From contig NZ_JAUSUJ010000021.1 of the NCBI RefSeq assembly GCF_030813915.1, positions 1-64,000 on the forward strand: DNA of 64,000 nt. The letters are read 5' to 3'. The position numbers and the translations under genes are program-made. Each line of letters opens with the position of its first letter. Within the stretch, counting starts at the first letter, position 1. Positions 1 to 8,845 of the stretch are shown here, piece by piece. The notes beneath the pieces are model-generated. The model saw only the letters and a list, made by a program, of their open reading frames with translations, searched no databases and was not told the DNA's origin. This DNA comes from Rhodoplanes tepidamans. GTDB lineage: Bacteria > Pseudomonadota > Alphaproteobacteria > Rhizobiales > Xanthobacteraceae.

Positions 1-155
1 CCGGGATTACGGCCACGCAGGGCCGGGAATCCAACGAGCGGTCTCCGTCAGCTCGTCACTATGCCAGTGACAGCCGACAGATACAGGAATCCAGCCAAAG
101 GTGCCGACGCTCGTCGCCGGATTCCGGGTTCGCCGCTCCGCGGCGCCCCGGAATG
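1..155. repeat. Family A palindromic intergenic repeat
   Basis: The right end reads GGATTCCGGGTT (from 119), then a short GC hairpin, then CCCCGGAATGAC. The left end carries CCGGGAATCC near 23-32. The same layout recurs at 3210-3310. The window begins inside or at the edge of the element, so its left boundary cannot be seen. Positions 1-225 hold no gene that I recognise. Confidence 0.6.
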
Positions 156-225
156 ACCGAGTGGCGGCGCCCGCGTTCCCGCCACGCCGCGCGAGCCCCC
201 GGACAAGCGGGGCGGGGCGCTCTAT

Positions 226-2499
226 ATGACCCCCATGCAGAAGTCCCTCCAGAATCTCGACCCCGATCTCGACCCCGGCCCGGAGACCGACGACGATGCC
301 GAGGCGACGCTGCCCGAGCTGCCGGACCCGGACAGCGAGGCCGAAGCGGCCGAGGCCGATGCCGGCACCCTGCAGGCCGGACGCGAGGTGATCGCCCGCC
401 ACGCCCGGCTGGCGCCGGCGGCGCCCGGCGTCTACCGGATGATCGGGGCCGGCGGCGAGGTCCTCTATGTCGGCAAGGCCAAGGACATCCGCCGCCGCGT
501 CGTCTCCTACACGCGGCCGACCGGCCTGTCGGCCCGCATCGCCCGGATGATCGCCGCGACCGTGTTGCTGGAGTTCGTCTCCACCGCGACCGAGACCGAG
601 GCGCTGCTGCTCGAGGCGAACCTGATCAAGCGCCTGCGGCCGCGCTTCAACGTGCTGCTGCGCGACGACAAGTCGTTCCCCTACATCCTGATCGCGCAGG
701 ACGGGCTGCCGGCCCAGATCTGCAAGCATCGCGGCGCCCGCAACCGCAATGGCGACTATTTCGGCCCGTTTGCCGCCGTCAACGCCGTCAACCGCACCAT
801 CACGGCGCTGCAGCGCGCCTTCCTGCTGCGCTCCTGCACGGACGCCGTCTACGAGAGTCGCACCCGGCCGTGCCTGCTGCACCAGATCAAGCGCTGCTCG
901 GGTCCCTGCACGGGCGAGATCGCGCCGGACGACTACGCCGTGCTGGTCGGCGAGGCCAAGGCGTTCCTCTCGGGCAAGAGCCGCGCCGTGAAGGAGGAGC
1001 TGGCGAAGGAGATGGACGCCGCCGCGGCCGCGCTCGACTTCGAGCGCGCGGCGGTGCTGCGCGACCGCCTCGCCGCGCTCGCCGCCGTGCAGTCGCACCA
1101 GGGCATCAATCCGCGCGGCGTCGAGGAGGCCGACGTCTTCGCCATCCACCAGGAGGGCGGCTTCTCCTGCGTCGAGGTGTTCTTCTTCCGGGCCGGCCAG
1201 AACTGGGGCAACCGCGCCTATTTCCCCAAGGCCGACCGGACCCTGTCGGCCGAGGCCGTGCTCGCCGCCTTCCTGGCCCAGTTCTACGACGACAAGCCGG
1301 TGCCGCGGCTGCTGCTGCTCTCCCACGACGTCGAGGAGTGCCGGCTGCTGGCCGAGGCGTTGTCGCTCAAGGCCGGGCACCGGGTCGAGGTGGCGGTGCC
1401 GCGCCGCGGCGAGAAGAAGGATCTGGTCGACCACGCCGCCGCCAACGCCCGCGAGGCGCTCGGCCGCAAGCTCGCCGAGACGGCGTCGCAGCAGCGCCTG
1501 CTGGAGGCGCTGGCCGGGGCCTTCGGCCTGCCCCGCATGCCGCGCCGCGTCGAGGTCTACGACAACAGCCACATCCAGGGCTCGAACGCGGTCGGCGTCA
1601 TGGTGGTCGCCGGCCCCGAGGGCTTCCGCAAGAGCCAGTACCGCAAGTTCAACATCCGCTCGACCGACCTCGAGCCCGGCGACGACTACGGCATGATGCG
1701 CGAGGTGCTGGAGCGGCGCTTCAAGCGGCTGCTGGGGGAGGGCCGGGGCGAGGCGGGGCCGCCAGACGTCGGCGACGGAAATGCAAGTCAGGGGACCGGG
1801 GCGCCGGTTGCCCCTCCCCCCGCGCGCGGGGAGAGGGTGGCTCGCCTCGAAGAGGCGAGCCGGGTGAGCGGGCCTCTCGGGGATACGGAGGCGCCCCCTC
1901 ACCCGGATTCGGCGCTGGACGCGCCGAATCCGACCTCTCCCCGCGTGCCGGGAGAGGTGAACGAGGCGTTGCCGCCCGGCCCGGAGACCATCGAGACGCC
2001 CGCCGGTCCCGACCCCGACGGCGAGCCCGCCGAATCGCCGTGGCCGGACCTGGTGATCATCGACGGCGGGCCGGGGCAGCTCGCGGCGGCGACCGCGACC
2101 CTCGCCGGGCTGGGCATCGACACCGTGCCGCTGGTCGCCATCGCCAAGGGGCCGGATCGCGATGCCGGGCGCGAGCATTTCCACATGGCGGGGCGCGCAC
2201 CGTTCCGGCTGGCGCCCCGCGACCCGGTGCTGTACTTCGTGCAGCGGCTGCGCGACGAGGCGCACCGGTTCGCCATCGGGTCGCACCGGGCGCGCCGCAA
2301 GCGCGACATCAGGGAGGCGGGACTGCAGGAGATCCCGGGCGTCGGGCCGGCCCGCAAGCGGGCGCTGCTGCGCCACTTCGGCACCCTCAAGGCGATCGAG
2401 CGCGCCGCCCCGGCCGATCTCGCCCACGTGCCGGGAATCAGCGACGAGACGGCGCGGCGGATCTACGATTTTTTCCACGACTCGTCGGGCCGAGGCTGA
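226..2499 (+). CDS. uvrC: UvrABC system protein C, with an in-frame repeat insertion
   Basis: UvrC is the nuclease subunit of nucleotide excision repair. It cuts on both sides of a lesion marked by UvrA and UvrB. The GIY-YIG domain lies at about residues 65-145 (GVY at 68-70, YVG at 81-83). A UVR motif follows at about 256-285, the RNase H-like domain begins near 442 ([11 protein letters not shown]), and tandem helix-hairpin-helix motifs occupy about 696-755. At 757 aa it is clearly longer than the roughly 600-690 aa usual for the family. Much of the excess is a low-complexity Pro/Glu-rich stretch at about residues 505-605, where two palindromic repeats sit head to head in frame. ATG 226 follows CTATAT; ATG 235 is an alternative start. 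The pgsA-moaD-moaE genes follow, as in many Hyphomicrobiales. Confidence 0.96.
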   Translation: MTPMQKSLQNLDPDLDPGPETDDDAEATLPELPDPDSEAEAAEADAGTLQAGREVIARHARLAPAAPGVYRMIGAGGEVLYVGKAKDIRRRVVSYTRPTGLSARIARMIAATVLLEFVSTATETEALLLEANLIKRLRPRFNVLLRDDKSFPYILIAQDGLPAQICKHRGARNRNGDYFGPFAAVNAVNRTITALQRAFLLRSCTDAVYESRTRPCLLHQIKRCSGPCTGEIAPDDYAVLVGEAKAFLSGKSRAVKEELAKEMDAAAAALDFERAAVLRDRLAALAAVQSHQGINPRGVEEADVFAIHQEGGFSCVEVFFFRAGQNWGNRAYFPKADRTLSAEAVLAAFLAQFYDDKPVPRLLLLSHDVEECRLLAEALSLKAGHRVEVAVPRRGEKKDLVDHAAANAREALGRKLAETASQQRLLEALAGAFGLPRMPRRVEVYDNSHIQGSNAVGVMVVAGPEGFRKSQYRKFNIRSTDLEPGDDYGMMREVLERRFKRLLGEGRGEAGPPDVGDGNASQGTGAPVAPPPARGERVARLEEASRVSGPLGDTEAPPHPDSALDAPNPTSPRVPGEVNEALPPGPETIETPAGPDPDGEPAESPWPDLVIIDGGPGQLAAATATLAGLGIDTVPLVAIAKGPDRDAGREHFHMAGRAPFRLAPRDPVLYFVQRLRDEAHRFAIGSHRARRKRDIREAGLQEIPGVGPARKRALLRHFGTLKAIERAAPADLAHVPGISDETARRIYDFFHDSSGRG
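1811..1960. repeat. Two head-to-head family C palindromic elements inside uvrC
   Basis: Copy one (1811-1870) has a CTCCCC/GGGGAG palindrome, then a perfect 10-bp hairpin (1839-1848 with 1852-1861), then GGGTGAG. Copy two (about 1893-1960) is inverted: CCCTCACCC, then a perfect 11-bp hairpin (1905-1915 with 1921-1931), then a CTCTCCCC/GGGAGAG palindrome. The two inner hairpins differ in sequence but both pair perfectly. The pair is read through in frame as about 50 residues of UvrC (about 529-579). Confidence 0.8.
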
Positions 2500-2551
2500 T
2501 CTGCACCCGGAAGGCTGTTAGAGGACGACGCCAGAGGCTATCTTCACCGCC

Positions 2552-3184
2552 ATGGACATCGCGACCACCCGACCCCTGCCGGCCCGGCCGTATTCCCTGC
2601 CGAATCTGCTCACCTACGGGCGGATCGCCGCGGTGCCCCTGGTGGTCGCCTGCATGTACGGGCAGATCATCCTGGAGGGCGGTATCTGGCTGCGCTGGGT
2701 GGCGCTGGCGCTGTTCGTCGTCGCCGCCGTGACCGACTTCCTCGACGGCTGGCTCGCCCGCTCCTGGGGCCAGCAGTCGAGCTTCGGCCGCATGCTCGAC
2801 CCGATCGCCGACAAGCTCCTGGTGTCGTCCTGCCTGCTGATGCTGGCCGCCGACCACACCATCTACGGCTGGTCGCTGTGGGCCGCCATCATCATCCTGT
2901 GCCGCGAGATCCTGGTCTCGGGCCTGCGCGAATACCTGGCCGAGCTGCGCGTCTCGGTGCCGGTGACCCGGCTCGCCAAGTGGAAGACCTCGCTGCAGCT
3001 CGTCGCCATCGGCTTCCTGCTCGCCGGCGACGCCGGCGACGACCTGGTCGCCACCAACGCCTATCTCGGGTTCCCGCTGGTCACCTTCGCCGGGCTGACG
3101 CTGCTGTGGATCTCGGCCCTGCTGACCCTCTACACCGGCTACGACTACTTCCGCGCCGGCCTGCATCACCTGATCGACGAATGA
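2552..3184 (+). CDS. pgsA: CDP-diacylglycerol--glycerol-3-phosphate 3-phosphatidyltransferase
   Basis: This membrane enzyme makes phosphatidylglycerol phosphate from CDP-diacylglycerol and glycerol-3-phosphate, the committed step to phosphatidylglycerol and cardiolipin. The 210-aa product carries the CDP-alcohol phosphatidyltransferase signature, DFLDGWLARSWGQQSSFG then MLDPIADKL, at about residues 64-90, with the D..DG..AR...G...D...D spacing. Several hydrophobic segments flank it, and the length is normal for PgsA. It starts 52 bp after uvrC and probably belongs to the same transcript. No strong Shine-Dalgarno sequence precedes ATG 2552, but the N-terminus LPARPYSLPNLLTYGRI is typical of the family. 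Confidence 0.95.
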   Translation: MDIATTRPLPARPYSLPNLLTYGRIAAVPLVVACMYGQIILEGGIWLRWVALALFVVAAVTDFLDGWLARSWGQQSSFGRMLDPIADKLLVSSCLLMLAADHTIYGWSLWAAIIILCREILVSGLREYLAELRVSVPVTRLAKWKTSLQLVAIGFLLAGDAGDDLVATNAYLGFPLVTFAGLTLLWISALLTLYTGYDYFRAGLHHLIDE

Positions 3185-3209
3185 TCCGGACGACGTGTTC
3201 CCTTGGTGG

Positions 3210-3310
3210 TCATTCCGGGACGGCGCGGAGCGCCGGACCCGGAATCCAGCCCCGGTCTCCGCGTTCGCCGCTGGATTCCGGGTTCGCGCCCACGGCGCGC
3301 CCCGGAATGA
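3210..3310. repeat. Family A palindromic intergenic repeat
   Basis: The element begins TCATTCCGGG and ends CCCGGAATGA, so its outer ends are inverted repeats of each other. The inner copies CCCGGAATCC and GGATTCCGGG are also inverted. It lies between pgsA and moaD and matches the organisation at 1-155. The moaD frame stays open through the whole element, but the MoaD fold starts after it. Confidence 0.7.
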
Positions 3311-3335
3311 CGGAGAACGATCCTTCGGAATACGC

Positions 3336-3593
3336 ATGAGCATGAAGGTCCTGTACTTCGCCTGGGTGCGCGAGCGCGTCGGCAAGGCCGAGGAGGAGAT
3401 CGTGCCGCCGGAGGGCGTCGGCACGGTCGCCGAGCTGATGGACTGGCTCGCCGGCCGCGGCGAGGAGTACGCCCATGCCTTCGAGAACCGCCGCGTCATC
3501 CGCGCCGCCCTCGACCAGGCCCATGCCCGCCCCGATTCGCCCATCGCCGGCGCCCGCGAGATCGCCTTCTTCCCGCCCATGACGGGGGGGTGA
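3336..3593 (+). CDS. moaD: Molybdopterin synthase small subunit MoaD
   Basis: MoaD is the ubiquitin-like sulfur carrier of molybdopterin synthase. Its thiocarboxylated C-terminal glycine supplies sulfur to the MoaE catalytic subunit. The 85-aa product begins MSMKVLYFAWVRERVG and ends in the diagnostic double glycine (FFPPMTGG). ATG 3336 is preferred because the frame upstream is derived from the family A repeat; ATG 3342 is a close alternative. moaE follows on the same strand. Confidence 0.93.
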   Translation: MSMKVLYFAWVRERVGKAEEEIVPPEGVGTVAELMDWLAGRGEEYAHAFENRRVIRAALDQAHARPDSPIAGAREIAFFPPMTGG

Positions 3594-3669
3594 GGGGGAG
3601 GGGGGCGACAGGGGGGCGACAGGGTGATGCGCTGTCCTTCCCTCTCCTCTCGCTCGGAGCTCGGGGTGG

Positions 3670-3726
3670 CCCCCTCACCCGCCCTCGCGTTCCGCGAGGG
3701 CACCCTCTCCCGCGAGGGGAGAGGGA
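3670..3726. repeat. Family C palindromic element
   Basis: The element reads CCCCCTCACCC, then a perfect 9-bp hairpin (3681-3689 with 3693-3701, loop TTC), then CCCTCTCCC-GCGA-GGGGAGAGGG. It has the same plan as the copies inside uvrC but a third, unrelated hairpin stem. It occupies the gap between moaD and moaE. Confidence 0.75.
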
Positions 3727-3762
3727 AGAAAGCAGCCGTGCCGAGCCGCGAGGGCCGAGTTC

Positions 3763-4227
3763 ATGACCGTCCGCATCCAGCGCGAGCCGTTCGACGCCGC
3801 CGCCGAGGCGAAGGCGCTCACCGCCGGGCGTACCGACATCGGCGCCGTGGTGACCTTCACCGGCATCTGCCGGGGCAGCGACGACGGCGCCCCGGTCGCC
3901 GCGATGACGCTCGAGCACTACCCCGGCATGGCCGAGGCCGAGATCGAGCGCCATGTCGGCGAGGCCGGGACGCGCTGGCCGCTGCTCGGCGTCACCGTGA
4001 TCCACCGCGTCGGCCGCCTGCTGCCGGGCGACGACATCGTGCTGGTCGTCACCGCCGCGTCGCACCGCGGCGACGCCTTCGCGGCGGCCGAGTTCCTGAT
4101 GGACTGGCTGAAGACCCGCGCCCCCTTCTGGAAGAAGGAGGAGCGCCCCGGCGCGACCGGCTGGGTCGCCGCCCGCGAGGCCGACGACACCGCCGCGGCG
4201 CGCTGGGAGAGCGGGACGGGGACGTAG
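3763..4227 (+). CDS. moaE: Molybdopterin synthase catalytic subunit MoaE
   Basis: MoaE is the large subunit of molybdopterin synthase, which converts precursor Z (cyclic pyranopterin monophosphate) to molybdopterin using MoaD thiocarboxylate. The 154-aa product shows the family core: GAVVTFTGICRG near residue 28, LEHYPGMAEAEIERH near 48, VTVIHRVGRLLPGDDIVLV near 76, and the C-terminal TRAPFWKKEE with its two conserved lysines. The length is normal. A palindromic repeat fills the gap after moaD, and GAGGGCCGAG just upstream of ATG 3763 may serve as a ribosome binding site. Confidence 0.96.
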   Translation: MTVRIQREPFDAAAEAKALTAGRTDIGAVVTFTGICRGSDDGAPVAAMTLEHYPGMAEAEIERHVGEAGTRWPLLGVTVIHRVGRLLPGDDIVLVVTAASHRGDAFAAAEFLMDWLKTRAPFWKKEERPGATGWVAAREADDTAAARWESGTGT

Positions 4228-4250
4228 CGCGCAGAGTGGCAGAGCGCCTT

Positions 4251-4312
4251 GCCTCTCCCCGCGCGCGGGGAGAGGGACGGTACGGCGCTGCCGCAGGCCT
4301 CCCGCACCCGCC
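4251..4312. repeat. Degenerate family C element
   Basis: It contains CCTCTCCCCGCG / CGCGGGGAGAGG (from 4252) and then a decayed arm ending CCTCCCGCACCCGC. It lies just after moaE and before kup, and may act as a transcription stop in addition to being a repeat. Confidence 0.5.
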
Positions 4313-4391
4313 GACGCGCGAAGCCCGCGGTTGACGCACGTCAAGGTGTTGCGCCGCAATAAGGCACAGATGGCTCCGAGAGGGGGCCGTC

Positions 4392-6257
4392 ATGACCGAG
4401 AGCAGGCAGAAGCTGGCCGGGTTGCTTCTCGGTGCGCTCGGCGTCGTCTACGGCGACATCGGCACCAGCCCGCTCTACGCGCTGCGCGAGACCTTCGCGG
4501 GCCACCATCCGATCCCCGTCACGCCCGAGAACGTGTTCGGCGTGCTGTCGCTGGTGTTCTGGACCGTGATGCTGCTGGTCACGGTCAAGTACGTCCTGAT
4601 CATCATGCGGGCCGACAATCACGGCGAGGGCGGCAGCCTCGCCCTGCTGGCCCTGGTCACCGATCTCACCCGCGGCATGCGGGTCTCCTATCCGCTGACC
4701 CTGCTCGGCATCTTCGCGGCGGCGCTGTTCTACGGCGACAGCATGATCACGCCGGCCATCTCGGTGCTCAGCGCCGTCGAGGGGCTCGAGGTGATCGCGC
4801 CCGAGCTCGAGGCCTACGTGGTGCCGACCACCGCCGTGGTGCTGGCCGGGCTGTTCCTCCTGCAGAAGAAGGGCACCGGCGCGGTCGGCATGCTGTTCGG
4901 CCCGATCATGCTGGTCTGGTTCGCCGTGCTGGCGGTGCTCGGGGTGATCAACATCCTGGCGCATCCGGGCGTGCTCGCCGCGCTGGCGCCCGGCTACGCC
5001 GTCGCCTTCGTGGTCGGGAACCCGCTCGCCGGCTTCTTCGCGCTCGGCTCGGTGGTGCTGGCCGTCACCGGCGGCGAGGCGCTCTACACCGACATGGGCC
5101 ATTTCGGCCGCGCCCCGATCCGGCTCACCTGGTTCGGCTTCGTGCTGCCGGCCCTGATGCTGAACTATCTGGGCCAGGGCGCGCTGCTGCTCGACAACCC
5201 GGCCGCCGTGACCAACCCGTTCTACCGCCTGGTGCCGGACTGGGCCGTCGCGCCGCTGATCTGCCTCGCGACGCTCGCCACCGTGATCGCCTCGCAGGCC
5301 GTCATCTCGGGCGCCTTCTCGGTCGCCCGCCAGGCCGTGCAGCTCGGCCTGCTGCCGCGCATGACCATCGTCCACACCTCGGGCGCCGAGGAGGGGCAGA
5401 TCTACGTGCCCTTCACCAACTGGACGCTGGTGTTCGCCGTCATCGCGCTGGTGGTCGGCTTCCAGTCGTCGAGCAATCTCGCCGCCGCCTACGGCATCGC
5501 CGTCACCGGCACCATGATGATCGACACCATCCTGGTCGCCTTCGTGATGCTGTATCTGTGGAAGTGGCCGCGCCTGCTGGTCGCCGTCCTGATCGGCGGG
5601 CTGCTGCTCGTCGATTTCGCCTTCTTCTCGGCGAACTTCATCAAGGTGACGCAGGGCGGCTGGTTCTCGCTGTTCATCGCCGTCCTGTCGTTCACGGTGC
5701 TGACCACCTGGCGGCGCGGCCGCGCCCTGGTGCGCACCCAGCTCGGCAAGCAGTCGGTGCCGCTCGAGGCGGTCATGCGCTCGCTCGGGCCCGACATCTC
5801 GCGGGCCAAGGGCACGGCCGTGTTCATGACCTCGACGGCCGACGGCGTGCCGGCGGCGCTCCTCCACAACGTCAAGCACAACCAGACGGTCCACGACCGC
5901 GTGCTGCTGGTCACCGTCAAGACGGCCGAGACGCCCTATGTGGCGGAGGCCGAGCGGGCGAGCGTCGCCGCGCTCGGCGACGGCTTCTGGCGGGTGCTGA
6001 TCCGCTTCGGCTTCATGGAGTCGCCCGACGTGCCGGCGGCGCTCGCGACCCTGCGCGACCAGGGCGTCGCGCTCGACCCGATGCGCACGTCCTACTTCCT
6101 CAGCCGCGACACCATCGTGCCGAGCCTCTATCCGGGCATGGCGGTATGGCGCGAGCGCCTGTTCGCCTTCATGGCCCTGAACGCGACGCGCGCCACCGTG
6201 TTCTTCAAGATCCCGACCGAGCGGGTCGTGGAGCTGGGGACGCAGCTGGAGATCTGA
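4392..6257 (+). CDS. kup: Kup-type low-affinity potassium uptake protein
   Basis: Kup is a K+/H+ symporter of the inner membrane (KUP/HAK/KT family). The 621-aa product begins with the family signature [19 protein letters not shown] at about residue 17. About twelve hydrophobic segments follow, with [13 protein letters not shown] near 227 and the [13 protein letters not shown] segment near 308. The C-terminal cytoplasmic domain runs from about residue 450. The length matches bacterial Kup (about 620-630 aa). AGAGGGGG lies 6-8 nt before ATG 4392. The gene converges on ilvE. Confidence 0.97.
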   Translation: MTESRQKLAGLLLGALGVVYGDIGTSPLYALRETFAGHHPIPVTPENVFGVLSLVFWTVMLLVTVKYVLIIMRADNHGEGGSLALLALVTDLTRGMRVSYPLTLLGIFAAALFYGDSMITPAISVLSAVEGLEVIAPELEAYVVPTTAVVLAGLFLLQKKGTGAVGMLFGPIMLVWFAVLAVLGVINILAHPGVLAALAPGYAVAFVVGNPLAGFFALGSVVLAVTGGEALYTDMGHFGRAPIRLTWFGFVLPALMLNYLGQGALLLDNPAAVTNPFYRLVPDWAVAPLICLATLATVIASQAVISGAFSVARQAVQLGLLPRMTIVHTSGAEEGQIYVPFTNWTLVFAVIALVVGFQSSSNLAAAYGIAVTGTMMIDTILVAFVMLYLWKWPRLLVAVLIGGLLLVDFAFFSANFIKVTQGGWFSLFIAVLSFTVLTTWRRGRALVRTQLGKQSVPLEAVMRSLGPDISRAKGTAVFMTSTADGVPAALLHNVKHNQTVHDRVLLVTVKTAETPYVAEAERASVAALGDGFWRVLIRFGFMESPDVPAALATLRDQGVALDPMRTSYFLSRDTIVPSLYPGMAVWRERLFAFMALNATRATVFFKIPTERVVELGTQLEI

Positions 6258-6267
6258 TGCCGAGTCC

Positions 6268-6307
6268 TCGTGTCCCGGGCTCGCGGCTTCGCCGCGCCCC
6301 GGGACGA
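6268..6307 (+). terminator. Strong hairpin after kup (terminator or repeat fragment)
   Basis: TCGTGTCCCGGG...CCCGGGACGA forms the outer stem and CGCGGC-TTC-GCCGCG the inner stem, immediately after the kup stop. There is no U-run. It may terminate kup transcription, but it also resembles a short palindromic intergenic repeat. Confidence 0.4.
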
Positions 6308-6378
6308 GCGGGCCTGTCGGACGGGACCGTTCGAGGCGGTCCGACTATCACGTCGCGTCTGCAGCGCGCCGCCGTCCT

Positions 6379-6406
6379 TCCCTCTCCCACGAGGGGAGAG
6401 GGTGGG
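6379..6406. repeat. Half family C palindrome between kup and ilvE
   Basis: CCCTCTCCC-ACGA-GGGGAGAGGG is the conserved outer palindrome of family C without the variable hairpin arm. It lies between the convergent ends of kup and ilvE. Confidence 0.55.
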
Positions 6407-6419
6407 GAAGAGCCGGCCG

Positions 6420-7304
6420 CTACGCCGCGGCGGCCTTGGGCTGGGTCTCGGCCGTGTAGTCGTCCATCAGCTGCTTGGTGATCTGGCCCGGCGTGAACCG
6501 CCAGTCGGCGATCTCGGCGACGGCCGTCACCTCGGCGGCGGAGCCGGTGATGAAGCACTCCGAGAAGCCGGTCAGCTCGTCCGGGAGGATCCGCCGCTCG
6601 ACCACCTCGATGCCGCGGCGCTTCGCCAGCTCGATCACGGTCTGCCGGGTGATGCCGTCGAGGAAGCAGTCGGCGATCGGCGTGTGGATCACCCCCTCCC
6701 GGACGAAGAAGATGTTGGCGCCCGTGCACTCGGCGACGCGGCCCTGCCAGTCGAGCATCATGGCGTCGGCGTAGCCGCGGCGTTCCGCCCGGTGCTTGCT
6801 GATGGTGCAGATCATGTAGAGGCCGGCCGCCTTGGCGAGCGACGGCGCCGTCTTCGGGTCGGGCCGGCGGTACTCGGCGAGATCGAGCCGGATGCCCTTC
6901 AGCCGCTCCTCCGGGTTGAAGTAGCTCGGCCACTGCCAGCTCGCGATGGCGAGGTGGATGGTGTTGCTCTGCGCCGACACGCCCATCATCTCCGAGCCGC
7001 GCCAGGCGATCGGCCGAACATAGGCGTCGCGGAAATTGTTCTTCTCGATGACCAGCCGCTTGGCCGCGTCGATCTCGGCGACCGACCACGGGATCTCGAA
7101 GTCGAGCACGCTCGCCGAGCGCTTCAGCCGCTCCGAATGCTGCGTGCACTTGAAGATCTCGCCGCCGTAGCAGCGCTCGCCCTCGAACACGGCGCTCGCG
7201 TAGTGAAGGCCATGGGAGAGCACGTGGAGGGTCGCCTCGGTCCACGGCACCAGCTTGCCGTCGTACCAGATGACCCCGTCGAACTTGTCGAATGAAATGC
7301 CCAT
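6420..7304 (-). CDS. ilvE: Branched-chain amino acid aminotransferase
   Basis: This PLP enzyme (fold type IV) transfers amino groups between glutamate and the keto acids of leucine, isoleucine and valine. The 294-aa product starts MGISFDKFDGVIWYDGKLV. The likely PLP lysine lies in PSLAKAAGLYM near residue 160, followed by AECTGANIFFVREG near 195 and GITRQTVIELAKRRGIEV near 225. The frame is open for 49 codons upstream of ATG 7304, but that ATG has AGGAG at good spacing and starts at the conserved N-terminus. The gene is divergent from petP. Confidence 0.95.
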   Translation of the reverse strand: MGISFDKFDGVIWYDGKLVPWTEATLHVLSHGLHYASAVFEGERCYGGEIFKCTQHSERLKRSASVLDFEIPWSVAEIDAAKRLVIEKNNFRDAYVRPIAWRGSEMMGVSAQSNTIHLAIASWQWPSYFNPEERLKGIRLDLAEYRRPDPKTAPSLAKAAGLYMICTISKHRAERRGYADAMMLDWQGRVAECTGANIFFVREGVIHTPIADCFLDGITRQTVIELAKRRGIEVVERRILPDELTGFSECFITGSAAEVTAVAEIADWRFTPGQITKQLMDDYTAETQPKAAAA

Positions 7305-7518
7305 GGCAATCTCCTGAACGTCGGCCGCGCCGGGCGCGGCATGCTCCTGTGTGCCGACGCGCCGCGCGCGCCGTGGTCGTGCCGTTGCTTTGCGTCGTGC
7401 CGGGAGTCCCGATATGGTCGCGCGGACATCAGACCGCGCCGGGATCGGCATGGCAACCGGGTCGCGCGAGCACGATCGTTTCGCGAACCCCGGTGTTCAA
7501 GTAACAATCAAACCGAAA

Positions 7519-7539
7519 TATGTCAACATGGCTGACATA
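7519..7539. promoter_or_regulatory. 21-bp palindromic operator candidate at petP
   Basis: TATGTCA-ACATGGC-TGACATA is an interrupted palindrome with 8 of 10 base pairs matching around position 7529. It lies in the ilvE-petP divergent region and overlaps one possible petP start (ATG 7528). MarR-family proteins usually bind such sites and repress their own genes, so this is a natural candidate PetP operator. Confidence 0.55.
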
Positions 7540-7572
7540 AATGTCCGAGCAACGCCGCCCCGAGCCCTGAGC

Positions 7573-8109
7573 ATGGATCAGGCCGCGGGCGCGCAGCCGG
7601 GGGCTCCCGCCGGGGCTGCGGCGGGCCCCGCCGCGGATCCGCCCATGTGGGACATCATCGAGCTCTTGTACTTCGCCTACAGGGACTTCGTCGGCGATCC
7701 CGACAGCGTGCTGGCGACCTTCGGGTTCGGCCGGGCGCACCACCGGGTGCTCCATTTCGTCGCCCGCAACCCCGGCCTCAAGGTCGCCGAGCTGCTCGAC
7801 ATCCTGCGCATCACCAAGCAGTCGCTCGCCCGCGTCCTCAAGCAGCTGGTCGACGAGGGCTTCGTCGAGCAGCGCGAGGGCGAGACCGACCGCCGGCAGC
7901 GCCGCCTGTTCGCCACGCCCAAGGGCGAGGCCCTGGCGCTGCGCCTCGCCACCCAGCAGACCCGCCGCATCCGCCGGGCGCTCGCCGAGCTCGGGCCCGA
8001 AGGGCACGCCCAGGCGCGGCGCTTCCTGGTCGGCATGATCAATGCGGGCGGGCGCGACGAGGCGCTGCACTTCGTCGACCAGACGACGGGCGTGCCCGGC
8101 CGTCGCTGA
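7573..8109 (+). CDS. petP: MarR-family transcriptional regulator (PetP-like)
   Basis: This winged-helix regulator has its conserved core at WDIIELLYFAYRDFVGDPD. A MarR helix-turn-helix follows (LKVAELLDILRITKQSLARVLKQL) and then the wing (EREGETDRRQRRLFATPKGE, with one residue difference: the sequence reads EQREGETDRRQ). The response regulator starts 13 bp downstream, which matches the petP-petR pair of Rhodobacter capsulatus and many Hyphomicrobiales, where it is linked to cytochrome bc1 expression. The start is uncertain. ATG 7573 leaves the palindrome at 7519-7539 outside the gene, while ATG 7528 would overlap it. Neither has a clear ribosome binding site. The name petP rests on context and family resemblance. 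Confidence 0.85.
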   Translation: MDQAAGAQPGAPAGAAAGPAADPPMWDIIELLYFAYRDFVGDPDSVLATFGFGRAHHRVLHFVARNPGLKVAELLDILRITKQSLARVLKQLVDEGFVEQREGETDRRQRRLFATPKGEALALRLATQQTRRIRRALAELGPEGHAQARRFLVGMINAGGRDEALHFVDQTTGVPGRR

Positions 8110-8122
8110 GCGGGAGACCGGC

Positions 8123-8845
8123 ATGAGCGAACCGCAACCGGGCGCACCGCCGGCGATCCCGCCGGACGACGCCCCGCATCTCCTGGTGGTCGACGACGAC
8201 CGCCGCATCCGCATGCTGCTGTCGCGCTACCTCACCGCCGAGGGCTACCGCGTCACCACGGCCGAATCGGCCGCCGACGCGCGGGCGAAGCTCGGCGGGC
8301 TGTCGTTCGACCTCCTGATTCTCGACGTGATGATGCCGGGCGAGACCGGCTTCGAGCTCGCCCGCTCGATCCGGGCCGACTCCAGCGTGCCGATCCTGAT
8401 GCTCACCGCGCGGGCCGAGAAGCAGGACCGCATCACCGGGCTCGAGATCGGCGCCGACGACTACGTGATCAAGCCGTTCGAGCCGCGCGAGCTGTCGCTG
8501 CGGGTCGCCTCGATCCTGCGGCGGACCCAGCCGCCGGCGGTGGCGGCGCCGGCCGAGCAGGTGCGCTTCGGCCCGTTCGTGTTCGACCTCGGCCGCGGCG
8601 AGCTGAAGAAGGGCGACGAGATCGTCCACCTCACCGACCGCGAGCGCGAGATGCTGCGCCTGCTCGCCGCCGCGCCGGGCGAGACCGTGACGCGGCTGGC
8701 GCTGGCCGGCACCGGCGCCGCCGCCGGCGAGCGCGCCGTCGACGTCCAGGTCAACCGCCTGCGCCGCAAGATCGAGAGCAACCCGGCCAATCCGCTGCTC
8801 ATCCAGACCGTCCGCGGCATCGGCTACCGGCTGGTGGTGACATGA
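8123..8845 (+). CDS. petR: OmpR-family response regulator (PetR-like)
   Basis: This two-component DNA-binding regulator has 240 aa. The receiver domain (about residues 18-130) shows LLVVDDDRRIRM, the phosphoacceptor aspartate in LLILDVMMPG, and the conserved lysine in YVIKPFEPRELSLRV. The C-terminal winged helix ends with VDVQVNRLRRKIE and the VRGIGYRLV motif. ATG 8123 lies just after petP in a different frame. The stop overlaps an ATG (ATGA at 8842-8845), the classical junction to a cognate kinase, but here a 43-bp inverted repeat intervenes before the kinase gene. Confidence 0.93.
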   Translation: MSEPQPGAPPAIPPDDAPHLLVVDDDRRIRMLLSRYLTAEGYRVTTAESAADARAKLGGLSFDLLILDVMMPGETGFELARSIRADSSVPILMLTARAEKQDRITGLEIGADDYVIKPFEPRELSLRVASILRRTQPPAVAAPAEQVRFGPFVFDLGRGELKKGDEIVHLTDREREMLRLLAAAPGETVTRLALAGTGAAAGERAVDVQVNRLRRKIESNPANPLLIQTVRGIGYRLVVT

